Positions 50,825-60,700 of a stretch of DNA of 64,000 nucleotides are shown here, piece after piece. The notes beneath the pieces are model-generated. The model ran no database searches. It had not been told where the DNA came from and saw nothing but the letters and a program-made list of their open reading frames with translations. Source of the DNA: Saprospiraceae bacterium (GTDB lineage Bacteria > Bacteroidota > Bacteroidia > Chitinophagales > Saprospiraceae). Within the stretch, counting starts at the first letter, position 1, and the number at the start of each line of letters is the position of its first letter. The stretch is taken from positions 124,001 through 188,000 of the forward strand of contig JAHBTW010000004.1 of NCBI GenBank assembly GCA_019638385.1. The letters run 5' to 3'. The translations under genes and the position numbers were made by a program.

Positions 50825-51017
50825 TGCAAAATGACGGGGGGGATAGTCGGATGATGGGGAAGATGTTTGAAATGTAAAATCATGAGGGCAGCTTGTCTGT
50901 TATCTGAGGTTTGATATTTTTTTCAACTCTATTCCTTGTCTTGGAGCTCCCAAAGGCATTTGTCTCAAAAATTGTTACTATATTCGTACCTCATTTATAA
51001 AATAGTAAAACTTTTTT

Positions 51018-52220
51018 ATGTTTTTACCGCGATTGATACTCCCTGAGTTGGTAACGCATCTCCCTAAAAAGCAAATTACCATACTGACCGGCATGAGGCG
51101 AACGGGCAAAACCACCCTGCTGAAACGGCTCATGGAAGTGTCGGATATTGCTCAAAAAATCTTCTTCGACCTGGAGCGGATAGACAACCGTGAGCTGTTT
51201 TCGGAGAAGAATTATGAGGCGGTCGTTTACGCGCTGGAGCAGAGAGGTATCCGCTTTTCGGAAAAAATACTCATCTGCATGGATGAAATCCAGTTGGCGC
51301 CCAACCTGCCAAGCGTCGTAAAATATCTGTACGATCACTACGATATCAAGTTTATCCTCACCGGATCGAGTTCGTACTATCTCAAAAACCACTTCGATGA
51401 GTCTTTGGCCGGAAGAAAAAAGATTTTCGAGATTTTCCCGCTTAGTTTTGGAGAAATGCTCGATTTTAAAAGCGTCGAGCATGTATCTCCCGGCGTCGGC
51501 TTTGCGGAAACGCCCTTTTCCCGTTCGGAATACGAACGCCTTAAACCCTATTATGAGGAGTATGTGGATTACGGAGGTTTCCCCGAAGTGGTGCTGATGC
51601 CCAACATCCGGGATAAAAAAGATATGGTAGCCGATATTTTAAGTTCCTATATCAACTACGACATCGCATCGCTGATGGACTTTAAAAAAAGCGAAGAGGC
51701 TTACAAACTCATCAAATTGCTGGCCGTTCGGATAGGAACCCGTTTGGAAATTTCCAAAATCAGCATCCTCACCGGTATGTCTCGCTATTCCGTTGAAAAC
51801 TACCTTCAGCTTTTCGAGCAGTCTTACCTCATTCGCACCATACCGGTGACGGCTACCAGCCCTGACCGGGAAATCGTGAAGGCAAAGAAACTCTATTTCT
51901 TAGACAACGGCATCGCTTCTATGTCGGCGGAATTGAGCAGCGGGGCCAAGTTTGAAAATGCGGTTTTCAACCAGCTTCACCACTTTGGAGAGGTGTCCTA
52001 TTACGCGCTCAAAACCGGCAATGAGATTGACTTTATATTAGATAAAAAAAATGCCTTCGAAGTGAAAGAGACCCCCACAGAGGCACACCTCAAAAACGTA
52101 GAATTACTTTCCAAAAACATCGGAGCCGATAAATGCCATGTCGTAGGACGCTACCCGCCGGCGCGCATTTTTCCGGGCTTTGTCTGGGGGGGGGCTATCC
52201 GGCCTGCACCCAAGGAGTAA
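51018..52220 (+). CDS. AAA ATPase of the AAA_14/DUF4143 family
   Basis: 400 aa. Walker A GMRRTGKTT (25-33), Walker B LICMDEIQ near 90-97, then SSSYYLKNHFDESLAGRKK and PLSFGEMLDF, typical of this family. DUF4143 follows (about 200-390) with the conserved YLLRTI-like helix and the KLYFLDNGIAS, ALKTGNEIDFIL and FEVKE segments of a degenerate nuclease-like fold. It ends near a run of nine G (52196-52204) where the normal C-terminus FVWGG occurs, so the last few residues may be altered. Function is not established; such genes are frequently transferred. Its stop is 8 bp from the stop of the convergent kinase gene. Confidence 0.88.
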   Translation: MFLPRLILPELVTHLPKKQITILTGMRRTGKTTLLKRLMEVSDIAQKIFFDLERIDNRELFSEKNYEAVVYALEQRGIRFSEKILICMDEIQLAPNLPSVVKYLYDHYDIKFILTGSSSYYLKNHFDESLAGRKKIFEIFPLSFGEMLDFKSVEHVSPGVGFAETPFSRSEYERLKPYYEEYVDYGGFPEVVLMPNIRDKKDMVADILSSYINYDIASLMDFKKSEEAYKLIKLLAVRIGTRLEISKISILTGMSRYSVENYLQLFEQSYLIRTIPVTATSPDREIVKAKKLYFLDNGIASMSAELSSGAKFENAVFNQLHHFGEVSYYALKTGNEIDFILDKKNAFEVKETPTEAHLKNVELLSKNIGADKCHVVGRYPPARIFPGFVWGGAIRPAPKE

Positions 52221-52228
52221 ATCTTCAT

Positions 52229-55105
52229 CTACACCTCCGAAGGTAGCTTCCCAAAGCGCTGCCGGAAGCTGCGGGCGAAGCTGCGGGCATCGGTATAACC
52301 TACTTTTGCCGCCACCTGCGACATAGTGGAATACGTCTTGTTTTCCAACAGTTCCCGCGCGGCGTGCAGCCGCACCTCCTGCAAGTACTGCTTGGGCGAT
52401 AAGCCGGTGAGCCGGGTGAGCTGCCGCAACAAGGTGGATTCGCTCATGGCAAACTCCTGAGCCAGAAAAGATATGGAGAGAGCATCGTCGGATAGGTGTG
52501 CCCGGATATAAACCTCGAAGCCGGCGAGCCATTCCGCTTCTGACAGAGATAGAACAGGCGATGTTGTACCTCGCTGTTCTTCGCGTTGGGCCAAGTCCCG
52601 AACGGCACTGTTTTTCAGCAGGTTTTCGATGCGCGCCAGCAGTTCCTCCTCATCGAAAGGCTTGGTGAGGTAGTCGTCCACGCCGATGCGCAAAGCCCTT
52701 AGCTTGTCTTTGGCCTCCGCCCGCGCGGTGAGCAGGATGACGGGGATATGGCGGGTGGCGTCGTCTGATTTCAGTTTTTCCAACAACTGGTAGCCGTCCA
52801 TCACGGGCATCATGAGGTCGCTGAGGATCAGCTGGCAGTGGGTGGTGGGCAGTGGGCGGTGGCCGCGCTGTGGCGCGGGGTGGGCAGTCGGCAGGAGGTA
52901 GTCCAGAGCTTCCTGGCCGTTGCCGGCTGTGATGACGTGGTAATGGTCGCTCAGGATGAGACGGATGTATTCCTGGAGGTCGGGGTTGTCTTCGATGACG
53001 AGCAGAGTAGGGCGGTGTGCGGTAGGCGGTGTGTAGTGTGCGGTAGGCAGTGCGGTGGCCGCGCTGGGCGCTGGGTCGGCGGTGGGAAGTAGGACGATGA
53101 GTTCCTCCGACAAGGTTAGCGGAAAGGCGACTGTAAAAACGGCGCCCTGATCTGGTACGCTTTCTACTTTGATGTCGCCACCGAGAAGCCGGGCGTATTC
53201 CTGACAAAGCGCCAGACCGATGCCGGTGCCGCCTTCGGCGGGCTTGTCGGGGCGGGAGGTCTGGAAGAAGCGATCAAAAACATGCGGCAGATCGTCGGGG
53301 TGAATGCCCGCACCGGTGTCGGTCACCTCTATGTACAGCCAACCGTCTCGATGAGAGACGGCGGCGGTGATGCGCCCGCCCGCCGGGGTAAACTTAAAGG
53401 CGTTGGAGAGCAGGTTGTTCAGTATTTGCCGGCACTTGGGTTGATCCAATTCGACTACGACTTCATCGCTCATGCTTATTTCAACTACATACTCGATGTG
53501 CTTGCTCTGGGCCAAGGAATCGAACTGCGCCAGGCAACTCCTAAAGAACTGTGCCCATGCGGTGGGCTGGAATGAAACCTCCATCTTGCCCATTTCGAGC
53601 TTGCGCAAATCAAGAATCTCATTGACCAACTCCCGCAGCTCTTCGCCGCTGCGCTGCACTGCCTGCAACAGTTGGGTTTGCTTAGGAGCCAGTTGGTTTT
53701 CCTTGAGCAAGGTACGGACTGGCCCGAGCATGAGGGTGAGCGGGGTTCGCAGTTCGTGACTCACATTGGCAAAGAAGCGGGATTTGGCGGCGTCGAGGGT
53801 TTTGAGTTGCTCGGATTGTTGGAGGATGAGGGTGTTTTGAGCTATCAGCGCCTGCTTGGCCTGACGCTGCTTGCGGAGGCTGATGAAAAGCCCCAATGCC
53901 AGCAGGCCAACCAATACGACGATGACAGTGGTGTACATCAACTGGTTTTGCCGCTGGGCCAACTCCAGAGCTTGGCTTTGTTTTTCCGCTGCCAGTTTTT
54001 CCCTTTCCAACTGTATGTGGTACTTTTCCATGTCGGTGCCTTCCGACAGGCTGTCGAGGATGGCTTGGCGGGACATGATTTCCTTTGTGAAACGGAAGGC
54101 GTCCTCATAGTTTTCCTCGGCTTCAGCCATTTCTGCTTTCATCTCCAGATACAGGATGGCCCGGTCGTGCATGTTGGTCTCATCAGCAATGACATATGCC
54201 TCCTCCAGAAATTTTTTGGCCTCGGCAACCTCCCCTCGCTCCCGTTCTAATTTGGCAAGCCTGAATAAGGCATATATACATAGCCAGATATCGTGATGGG
54301 AATTATCTACGGTGCGGAAAACGTCGAGGGCTTTCAGGTAGGCGCTTCTGGCCTGATCGTATTTTTTTTCCTTCAGCAGGATATCTCCCCGGCCACTGGA
54401 GGCATGAAAGGCGATATGGTACTCTGATGGCTGCAGAGGGGCTGACAAAGGTATTTTTTCAAGGGCTTTTACCTGTTCTACAAATTCGTCGTCAAAGTCA
54501 TATTCTTCACAAACGTATTTGATGCGGATACGCCACCGGTTTGCAAAATCCGTATAGCCTTCCTGAAGTGCCTGCTCAAGGATTTTTTTCATTTCCGGCA
54601 GCACTTCCGCCGCTTCGTTCAGGTACCACACCCGCCCCTCCAAAATATGGCTCTTGGTGTATAGGATTTTTTCGGTGTCACCCGACTGTACATAAAGCTC
54701 CAACAACTTTTCCTGATAAAACATCCTCATTTTGGTGTTTCCAACAAAACCATAGATCGCCGCCAACCTCCCCATCACACTGGCTTGCATGTCAAAATCC
54801 CTGTTCTTTTCGGCAAGCCTTTCCAACTCTTTGGCTACCGCCACTGCCGCGAAATGTCTGAAACTTCCCTCCAAGTGGCCCAATACCCGGCTGTAAGCAT
54901 TTTTGAGGCAATTGTAGTCTTCTTTGCAATGATTTTTTACTTCACGGAGGATAAATTGGTCGGCAATGTCTCCGTCCGGCTGGTCCAGACGCGCTTCAAA
55001 ACCCTGTACGATTTTCTCTATAAAAACGGAATCTAACTGTTGCGACTGAGCTGGAAGCAAGCTCGTCATGTATGCAACAAAAAATAAAATCCAAGCTATT
55101 CTCAT
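52229..55105 (-). CDS. Hybrid two-component regulator: TPR sensor, histidine kinase, receiver and AraC-type DNA-binding domain
   Basis: 958 aa from the ATG with complement at 55103-55105. A signal-like first helix leads to a TPR-type helical sensor (about 20-370) and a single membrane helix (391-409). Then come HisKA with SHELRTPL (His450), HATPase with N-box NLLSNAFKFT, DTGAGI and GGTGIGL, a receiver domain with phospho-acceptor Asp763 (ILSDLMMPVMDG) and Lys (DDYLTKPF), and an AraC helix-turn-helix (871-958). Such one-chain regulators in Bacteroidota sense an extracytoplasmic signal and control nearby genes. Two odd insertions of Pro/Thr/Ala/His-rich sequence occur, one in the kinase-receiver linker (674-697) and one inside the receiver (739-758, PTAHPAPQRGHRPLPTTHCQ), just before the Asp strand. 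Confidence 0.92.
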   Translation of the reverse strand: MRIAWILFFVAYMTSLLPAQSQQLDSVFIEKIVQGFEARLDQPDGDIADQFILREVKNHCKEDYNCLKNAYSRVLGHLEGSFRHFAAVAVAKELERLAEKNRDFDMQASVMGRLAAIYGFVGNTKMRMFYQEKLLELYVQSGDTEKILYTKSHILEGRVWYLNEAAEVLPEMKKILEQALQEGYTDFANRWRIRIKYVCEEYDFDDEFVEQVKALEKIPLSAPLQPSEYHIAFHASSGRGDILLKEKKYDQARSAYLKALDVFRTVDNSHHDIWLCIYALFRLAKLERERGEVAEAKKFLEEAYVIADETNMHDRAILYLEMKAEMAEAEENYEDAFRFTKEIMSRQAILDSLSEGTDMEKYHIQLEREKLAAEKQSQALELAQRQNQLMYTTVIVVLVGLLALGLFISLRKQRQAKQALIAQNTLILQQSEQLKTLDAAKSRFFANVSHELRTPLTLMLGPVRTLLKENQLAPKQTQLLQAVQRSGEELRELVNEILDLRKLEMGKMEVSFQPTAWAQFFRSCLAQFDSLAQSKHIEYVVEISMSDEVVVELDQPKCRQILNNLLSNAFKFTPAGGRITAAVSHRDGWLYIEVTDTGAGIHPDDLPHVFDRFFQTSRPDKPAEGGTGIGLALCQEYARLLGGDIKVESVPDQGAVFTVAFPLTLSEELIVLLPTADPAPSAATALPTAHYTPPTAHRPTLLVIEDNPDLQEYIRLILSDHYHVITAGNGQEALDYLLPTAHPAPQRGHRPLPTTHCQLILSDLMMPVMDGYQLLEKLKSDDATRHIPVILLTARAEAKDKLRALRIGVDDYLTKPFDEEELLARIENLLKNSAVRDLAQREEQRGTTSPVLSLSEAEWLAGFEVYIRAHLSDDALSISFLAQEFAMSESTLLRQLTRLTGLSPKQYLQEVRLHAARELLENKTYSTMSQVAAKVGYTDARSFARSFRQRFGKLPSEV

Positions 55106-55192
55106 ACAACAGGAGGCATATCCATTTTGCAAATATCCTAATTTTCACTCAATGCCGAATAGCTTAATCCACAAGAAATAAATCCTCCGCAA

Positions 55193-55252
55193 TACACCTC
55201 CGAGGGCAGTTTCCCGAACCGCTGCCGGAAACTGCGGGTGGAGGTGCAGGCA
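55193..55252 (-). pseudogene. Remnant of an AraC-type C-terminus downstream of the second delta-60 gene
   Basis: Minus-strand reading RSFRQRFGKLPSEV then stop, preceded by YACTST. The last 14 residues equal the last 14 of the hybrid kinase at 52229 in all but the DNA variants. Upstream the reading frame is lost within the delta-60 coding end. The region 55106-55192 holds nothing recognisable. Confidence 0.65.
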
Positions 55253-55260
55253 TATTGCCC

Positions 55261-56646
55261 TCACTGCTTGACCACCCGCGCCGAATACACAACGTTGCCT
55301 TCGGTGATTTTCAAAAAATACACCCCTGCCGACAACCCGGAGAGATCAAGCTCCGAAACCGGCTGCGAAATATACCGCATCAGGCGGCCCGTGTTGTCAT
55401 ACACCTGCACCCGATCTGCGCGAATATTGGTCAGATGGAGGCGGCCCGTGGTGGGGTTTGGGAAGAGCTGAATTTCGGTTTTGTCAATATCGGTGACACT
55501 GCTGGATAGGTCTCCGTTCAATCGGGCGATTTGGTTGCGAAGGACGCCATTGTAGTTCGTGAAGGCCCCTCCTATCAGGATTTTCGCGTCGGGCTGTACG
55601 GCCATGTCCAATACCGCACCATCTGCCCCCGTGCCGGGGTCAAAGCCGGTATCGAGACTGCCATCCGAATTCAATCGGGCGATATAATTGCGAGCGGTCT
55701 CATTGTAACTCGTGAAGTCTCCTCCTATCAGGATTCTCCCGTCGGGCTGTGCGGCTATGATCGCTACCCCACTATCTGCCCCGGCGCCGGGGTCAAAGCC
55801 CGTGTCGAGACTGCCATCTGAATTCAATCGGGCAATTCGGTTGCGAGGGGCGCCATTGTAAGTCGAGAAAAATCCTCCGATCAGGATTTTCCCGTCGGGC
55901 TGTAATGCTATGATATATAACGAATTATTTGCCCCGTTGCCGGGACCAAAGCTCGTATCGAGACTGCCATCCGAATTCAATCGGGCGATTCGGTTGCGAG
56001 GGGCGCCATTGTAAGTCGTGAAGCCCCCTCCAATAAGGATTTTTCCGGCGGGCAGTACGGCGAAGACCTGTACATCACTAGTTGCCCCGCTGCCGGGGTC
56101 AAAGTCGGTATCGAGACTGCCATCCGCATTCAATCGGGCGATTCGGTTGCGAGGGGCGCCATTGTAACTCGTGAATAACCCTCCGATCAGGATTTTCCCG
56201 TCGGGCTGCACGGCCATGGCCCATACCCAATCATTTGCCCCGCTGCCGGGGCCAAAGCCCGTGTCGAGACTGCCATCTGAATTCAATCGGGCGATTCCAT
56301 TGCGTGGGGCGCCATTGTAACTCGTGAAAATCCCTCCGATCAAGATTTTCCCGTCGGGCTGTACGGCTATGGCATATACCAAACTATTTGCCCCGCTTCC
56401 GGGGTCAAAGCCCGCGTCAAGACTACCATCTGCATTCAATCGGGCGATATAGTTGCGAGGAGCGCCATTGTAACTCGTAAACCGCCCCCCTATCAGGATT
56501 TTCCCGTCGGGCTGCACGGTCATGGCAAATACCGTATTATTTGCCCCGCTGCCGGGGTCAAAGCTCGTGTCCAAGCTGCCGGGCTGGGCGTGAAGGCTTG
56601 CGAAGGCCGGCAGGAGCAGGAGGAGTGGTAGAAGGATGTAGTTCAT
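55261..56646 (-). CDS. Secreted delta-60 repeat protein with T9SS sorting domain
   Basis: 461 aa. Signal peptide (MNYILLPLLLLLPAFASLHA), seven delta-60 repeats ([42 protein letters not shown]), and a T9SS type-A C-terminal domain (LFPNPTTGRLHLTN ... VYFLKITEGN ... RVVKQ). The repeat family is thought to form a beta-propeller-like surface. It is closely related to the first part of the protein at 46784 but lacks the Asp-rich units. It follows the esterase gene by 20 bp, likely in one operon. Confidence 0.92.
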   Translation of the reverse strand: MNYILLPLLLLLPAFASLHAQPGSLDTSFDPGSGANNTVFAMTVQPDGKILIGGRFTSYNGAPRNYIARLNADGSLDAGFDPGSGANSLVYAIAVQPDGKILIGGIFTSYNGAPRNGIARLNSDGSLDTGFGPGSGANDWVWAMAVQPDGKILIGGLFTSYNGAPRNRIARLNADGSLDTDFDPGSGATSDVQVFAVLPAGKILIGGGFTTYNGAPRNRIARLNSDGSLDTSFGPGNGANNSLYIIALQPDGKILIGGFFSTYNGAPRNRIARLNSDGSLDTGFDPGAGADSGVAIIAAQPDGRILIGGDFTSYNETARNYIARLNSDGSLDTGFDPGTGADGAVLDMAVQPDAKILIGGAFTNYNGVLRNQIARLNGDLSSSVTDIDKTEIQLFPNPTTGRLHLTNIRADRVQVYDNTGRLMRYISQPVSELDLSGLSAGVYFLKITEGNVVYSARVVKQ

Positions 56647-56665
56647 TGTTTGTTATTTTCATTAA

Positions 56666-57535
56666 TTACCGCCCGAAAGCCCATTGCAAAAAATCGGGCA
56701 TGACTTTAGCCCAGGTAGGCAAGTCGTGCCGGCCGCCGATCACTTCCATATAGTGGATGTCTTTGCCTTCGCGATAGCCGAGGGTTTTGAGTTCGCGAAT
56801 GACGTCGAGGGCATCGTCTATGGAGTCAATGATGCCGTTGTTGTTGCGATCGGATTCCTCATCTAAGGTGCCGGTTTGGAGCCAGAATTGGAGCCCGTTC
56901 CGTTTTTTGCTGCGGCGGAGCAGGTCGTGCAGGATGCGGTGCCCGTCGGGGTTGTTGGGTTGAAACACCTGCGACCGCCACCAAAAGGAGCCGGAAAATA
57001 CGCCGATGCGGCTGAAATACTTGGGGTGATGCCAGCCGATGTCAAAAGCAGACAAGCCGCCGAGGGAGAACCCGGCAATGGCCCAGTTTTTGTTGGGTGG
57101 GCTGCAGCGGTATCGGCGTTGGAGGAAGGGGATGAGTTCGTGCAGCAGAAAGCGGGTATAAGCGCCTGCTTTGGCGCCGCGCTGCTTGTAGTCGGGAATA
57201 TTCGCAATACCGTATTCCTGAATGCGCTCGCCGGAGGCATGAACGGCGAAAACCAATGTTTCGTGGATTTTTTTATCGTTGTAAAGCCGCTCCAGCGTAT
57301 CGGCTAAATGAACGGCCTCCATGTCCTGACCGTCGTTGAGAAACAGCACCGGGAATGTTTTATCGGTGGAACGGTAATAAGAAGGAGGAATGAAAACATC
57401 TATGCGCACCTTGCGCTGCAAATGGAGCGACGGGAAATTTTCGAGCGTATGCACTTCGGAAGTACTTTGGGGCCGAAAAAAAAAGCGGGTGGAGAGGCGC
57501 AAGGTTTCAGAAACGGACTTCGGGAGTAGCGGCAT
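56666..57535 (-). CDS. Fes-like esterase/alpha-beta hydrolase
   Basis: 289 aa, no signal peptide visible. It has the putative esterase (PF00756-type) layout: RKVRIDVFIPPSYYRST, an oxyanion segment VLFLNDGQDM, nucleophile elbow GFSLGG (Ser157), and a C-terminal GGRHDLPTWAKVMPDFL that carries the catalytic His; an acidic partner could be in TGTLDEESD. Members cleave ester bonds in siderophores, glycolipids or feruloyl groups; the substrate here is unknown. It is upstream of and probably co-transcribed with the delta-60 gene at 55261. Its start region overlaps the upstream region of the M43 protease on the other strand. Confidence 0.85.
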   Translation of the reverse strand: MPLLPKSVSETLRLSTRFFFRPQSTSEVHTLENFPSLHLQRKVRIDVFIPPSYYRSTDKTFPVLFLNDGQDMEAVHLADTLERLYNDKKIHETLVFAVHASGERIQEYGIANIPDYKQRGAKAGAYTRFLLHELIPFLQRRYRCSPPNKNWAIAGFSLGGLSAFDIGWHHPKYFSRIGVFSGSFWWRSQVFQPNNPDGHRILHDLLRRSKKRNGLQFWLQTGTLDEESDRNNNGIIDSIDDALDVIRELKTLGYREGKDIHYMEVIGGRHDLPTWAKVMPDFLQWAFGR

Positions 57536-57602
57536 GGCGGAAGATGATTTGCAACGGGGTTTACAGAACGATTTAACAACTATGTAATTTTTGAAAAGCG
57601 CT

Positions 57603-57610
57603 TAACTTTG
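57603..57610 (+). promoter_or_regulatory. Candidate -7 box before the metalloprotease gene
   Basis: TAACTTTG fits TAnnTTTG exactly, 110 bases before the ATG at 57720, implying a long leader. No clear -33 TTTG is seen. Confidence 0.35.
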
Positions 57611-57719
57611 CCGCCGTTAATTTCATTTAAGAGCATTTTTTCACAGAGCGGCTTACCTGCATCACCGGCAAAGTTACGTCACTTCATTTTTTTTGCTCAC
57701 TTATTTTAATGCTTGAGAT

Positions 57720-60700
57720 ATGAGAATTTTTTTCGCATTTGTATTAATGCTTTCGCTGTCATATAGTTATGGCCAGCGCGGATGCGGCACAATGGAAGTG
57801 TTGCAACAACAATTACAGGAGAACCCCGCTCTGGGCCCTCAAATGGAAGCCATTGAACAGCACAATCATGCCTACCATCAGCAATTGGGCAATCAGGTAG
57901 AATTCAGAAACGTGGTCGTCATTCCGGTGGTGTTTCACGTCATTCACAACGGAGATGCCGTGGGCACGAACGAGAATTTGGCGGAAGCGCGCATTCTGGC
58001 GCAGTTGGCTCAGCTCAATTTGGATTTTGCTTTGCTCAATAGCGATGCCTCTCTCATACCGGGCCTTTTCCAGCCCGTCGCAGCCGATACAGAGATTCAG
58101 TTTTGCCTCGCCCAACGCAAGCCCGACGGCACGCCCACCAATGGCATCAACCGGGTGCAATACACGCAGGCATCCTGGACATCGGGCCAAATCAACAGCA
58201 CCGTCAAGCCCGCCACCATCTGGAACCGCAACCACTACCTCAATGTCTGGACGGTTGTTTTCGGCGGTTCCAGTTCCAACTTATTGGGCTTCGCGCAATT
58301 TCCCGGCGGCAACGCCAACACAGACGGCGTGGTCGTGGTGCATACTTCCGTAGGTTCGGTTGCCAGCCCCAACCCCAGCGGCGGCAACTATGCGCGCGGG
58401 CGCACCCTCACCCACGAAGTGGGGCACTGGCTCAATCTGCGCCATATATGGGGCGACGCCACCTGCGGCAATGACTTTGTAGATGACACGCCGGTTCATA
58501 ATACTTCTAACGGTGGCTGCCCGGTTTTCCCGCACCTGAGTACCTGCACCGGTACGCCGGTGGAAATGACCATGAACTACATGGATTACACGTTCGATCA
58601 GTGCATGTACATGTTTACCGCAGGGCAGAAAAACCGGATGAAAGCAGTATTGGCGCCCGGCGGCGCGCGGGTCAGTCTGAATACTTCCCTCGGCTGTGTG
58701 CCGGTAGGCGAAACCTGTGCAGCGCCCACCGCGTTGCAGCTCAGCGCTACCAATGTCGGATCGAACTCGGCCCGTCTCAATTGCTCCGTTATCGGTGTGA
58801 ATGCCTACGATTGGCGATACCGGGTTTCGGGCACAACTACCTGGACCGATATTGCGGCTACTGCGGCCAATTTTGCCGACATCAGCGGCTTGGCAGCATC
58901 CACTACTTATGAGTTTCAGGCAATGGTGCAATGCGGAACGGTATGGAGTGCCTGGTCGGCTTCTCAAACCTTTACCACAACCGGTTGTTCCGCACCCACG
59001 CTCCAGCAATTGTCGGTGACCAATGTGACGGTATCTTCGGCACAACTGCTTTGCACCGTCTCCGGTGTAAACGCCTACGATTGGCGCTACCGGCAAGTGG
59101 GCGCCGCCAACTGGATTGACTTGCCCGTTACGACTGCCGGTTTTACAAACATTAGCGGACTCTCCGCCTCCACTACTTACGAGTTTCAGGCGATGGTGCA
59201 ATGCGGAACGGTGTGGAGTGCCTGGTCGGTATCATATACCTTCAGCACCCCCGGTACCGGACCTTGCAATCCGCCGCCGCCGGGATCATCAAGCGTAACG
59301 GAAATCACGGCCACGAGCGCCCGGTTCAACAATGCCGTAACCGGCGCAACGGGCTACCTGTGGCGCTACCGCGTGCAAGGCACTTCCGCCTGGACGGTGC
59401 TGCCCTCCACGGTAGAGAATTTTATCTACGTAAATAATCTCACGCCCTCCACCAACTACGAGATGGAGATAGGTTTGTTGTGCGGAACCACCGCGAGCGA
59501 TTGGTCCGGATACCTTCGTTTTTCCACCTCCTTTAGCTCAGGCGTTTGCTCCCCGCCGGTGTTGAGCCAGTTATCTGCCTCCAACATCACGGCATCGGGC
59601 GCCTCTTTGAATTGCTCTCTGACCGGCGTATCGTCGTACAACTGGCGTTATAGAGCTGTAGGGGCAAGTACCTGGAGCAGTTTGGGTTCTACCTCCATCG
59701 GCACGATTGCGCTTTCCGGCTTATCGGCGGCTACGACGTATGAATTTCAGGTGTCGGTGCTGTGCACCAATGGCCTGACTTCTGTATGGTCGGTTTCTCA
59801 AACGTTTACAACTCAAACAGGTACGCCGCAAACCTGTGCTGCGCCGCTGTTGTCGCAGTTGTCGGCCTCGGCCATAACGCCGACCACGGCACAACTCAAC
59901 TGCTCGCTGACCGGCGTATCCAATTATACATGGCGCTACCGGCAGGTTGGAACAAGCACCTGGACAAACGCAGGTACCACAACAACCAACTCCACCGCCA
60001 TCAGCGGCCTGAGTGCGCTGACCAACTACGAATTTCAGGTGTCGGTGCAATGTACCAACGGCATCACCTCCGATTGGTCGCCGGCCCAAACGTTCACTAC
60101 CGCCGCCGCGCCGACCTGCAATCCGCCTTCCGTGGGGCAAATTTCAGCTACGAACCTCACTGCGTCCAGTGTGCGCTTAAATACATCGCTGGGCGGCGTA
60201 TCCGCTTACAACTGGCGCTACCGGGTAGCCGGCACGTCGAACTGGACGGAGGTGGGCAGCACCGCAGTCAATTTTTATGATCTGGCCGGCCTGTCGGCAT
60301 CCACTACTTACGAATTTCAGGTAGCCGTGCAGTGCGGTTCCGTGTGGAGCGCCTGGTCGGGTACGCAAACGTTTACCACACTGGCCGCGCCGGCATGTAC
60401 GGCGCCTACCTCACGGATGCTGTTTGTCACCAATATCGCGGCTACGAGCGCCCGGCTCAATTGCGCTGTGTTTGGAGGAAGCCCGTACCACTGGAGATAC
60501 CGGGCTTTGGGCGCTTCATCGTGGATAACCTTGCCTACCACAACCGCTGAATTCACCGATGTGAGCGGATTGGCTACTTCCACCACTTACGAATTTCAGT
60601 CGGCTATATCTTGCGGATCGGTGATGAGCGATTGGTCCGACTCCCGTACGTTCAGCACCCTGACCCAACGATTGGGCTTGCAGGATAAGCCGACATTGGA

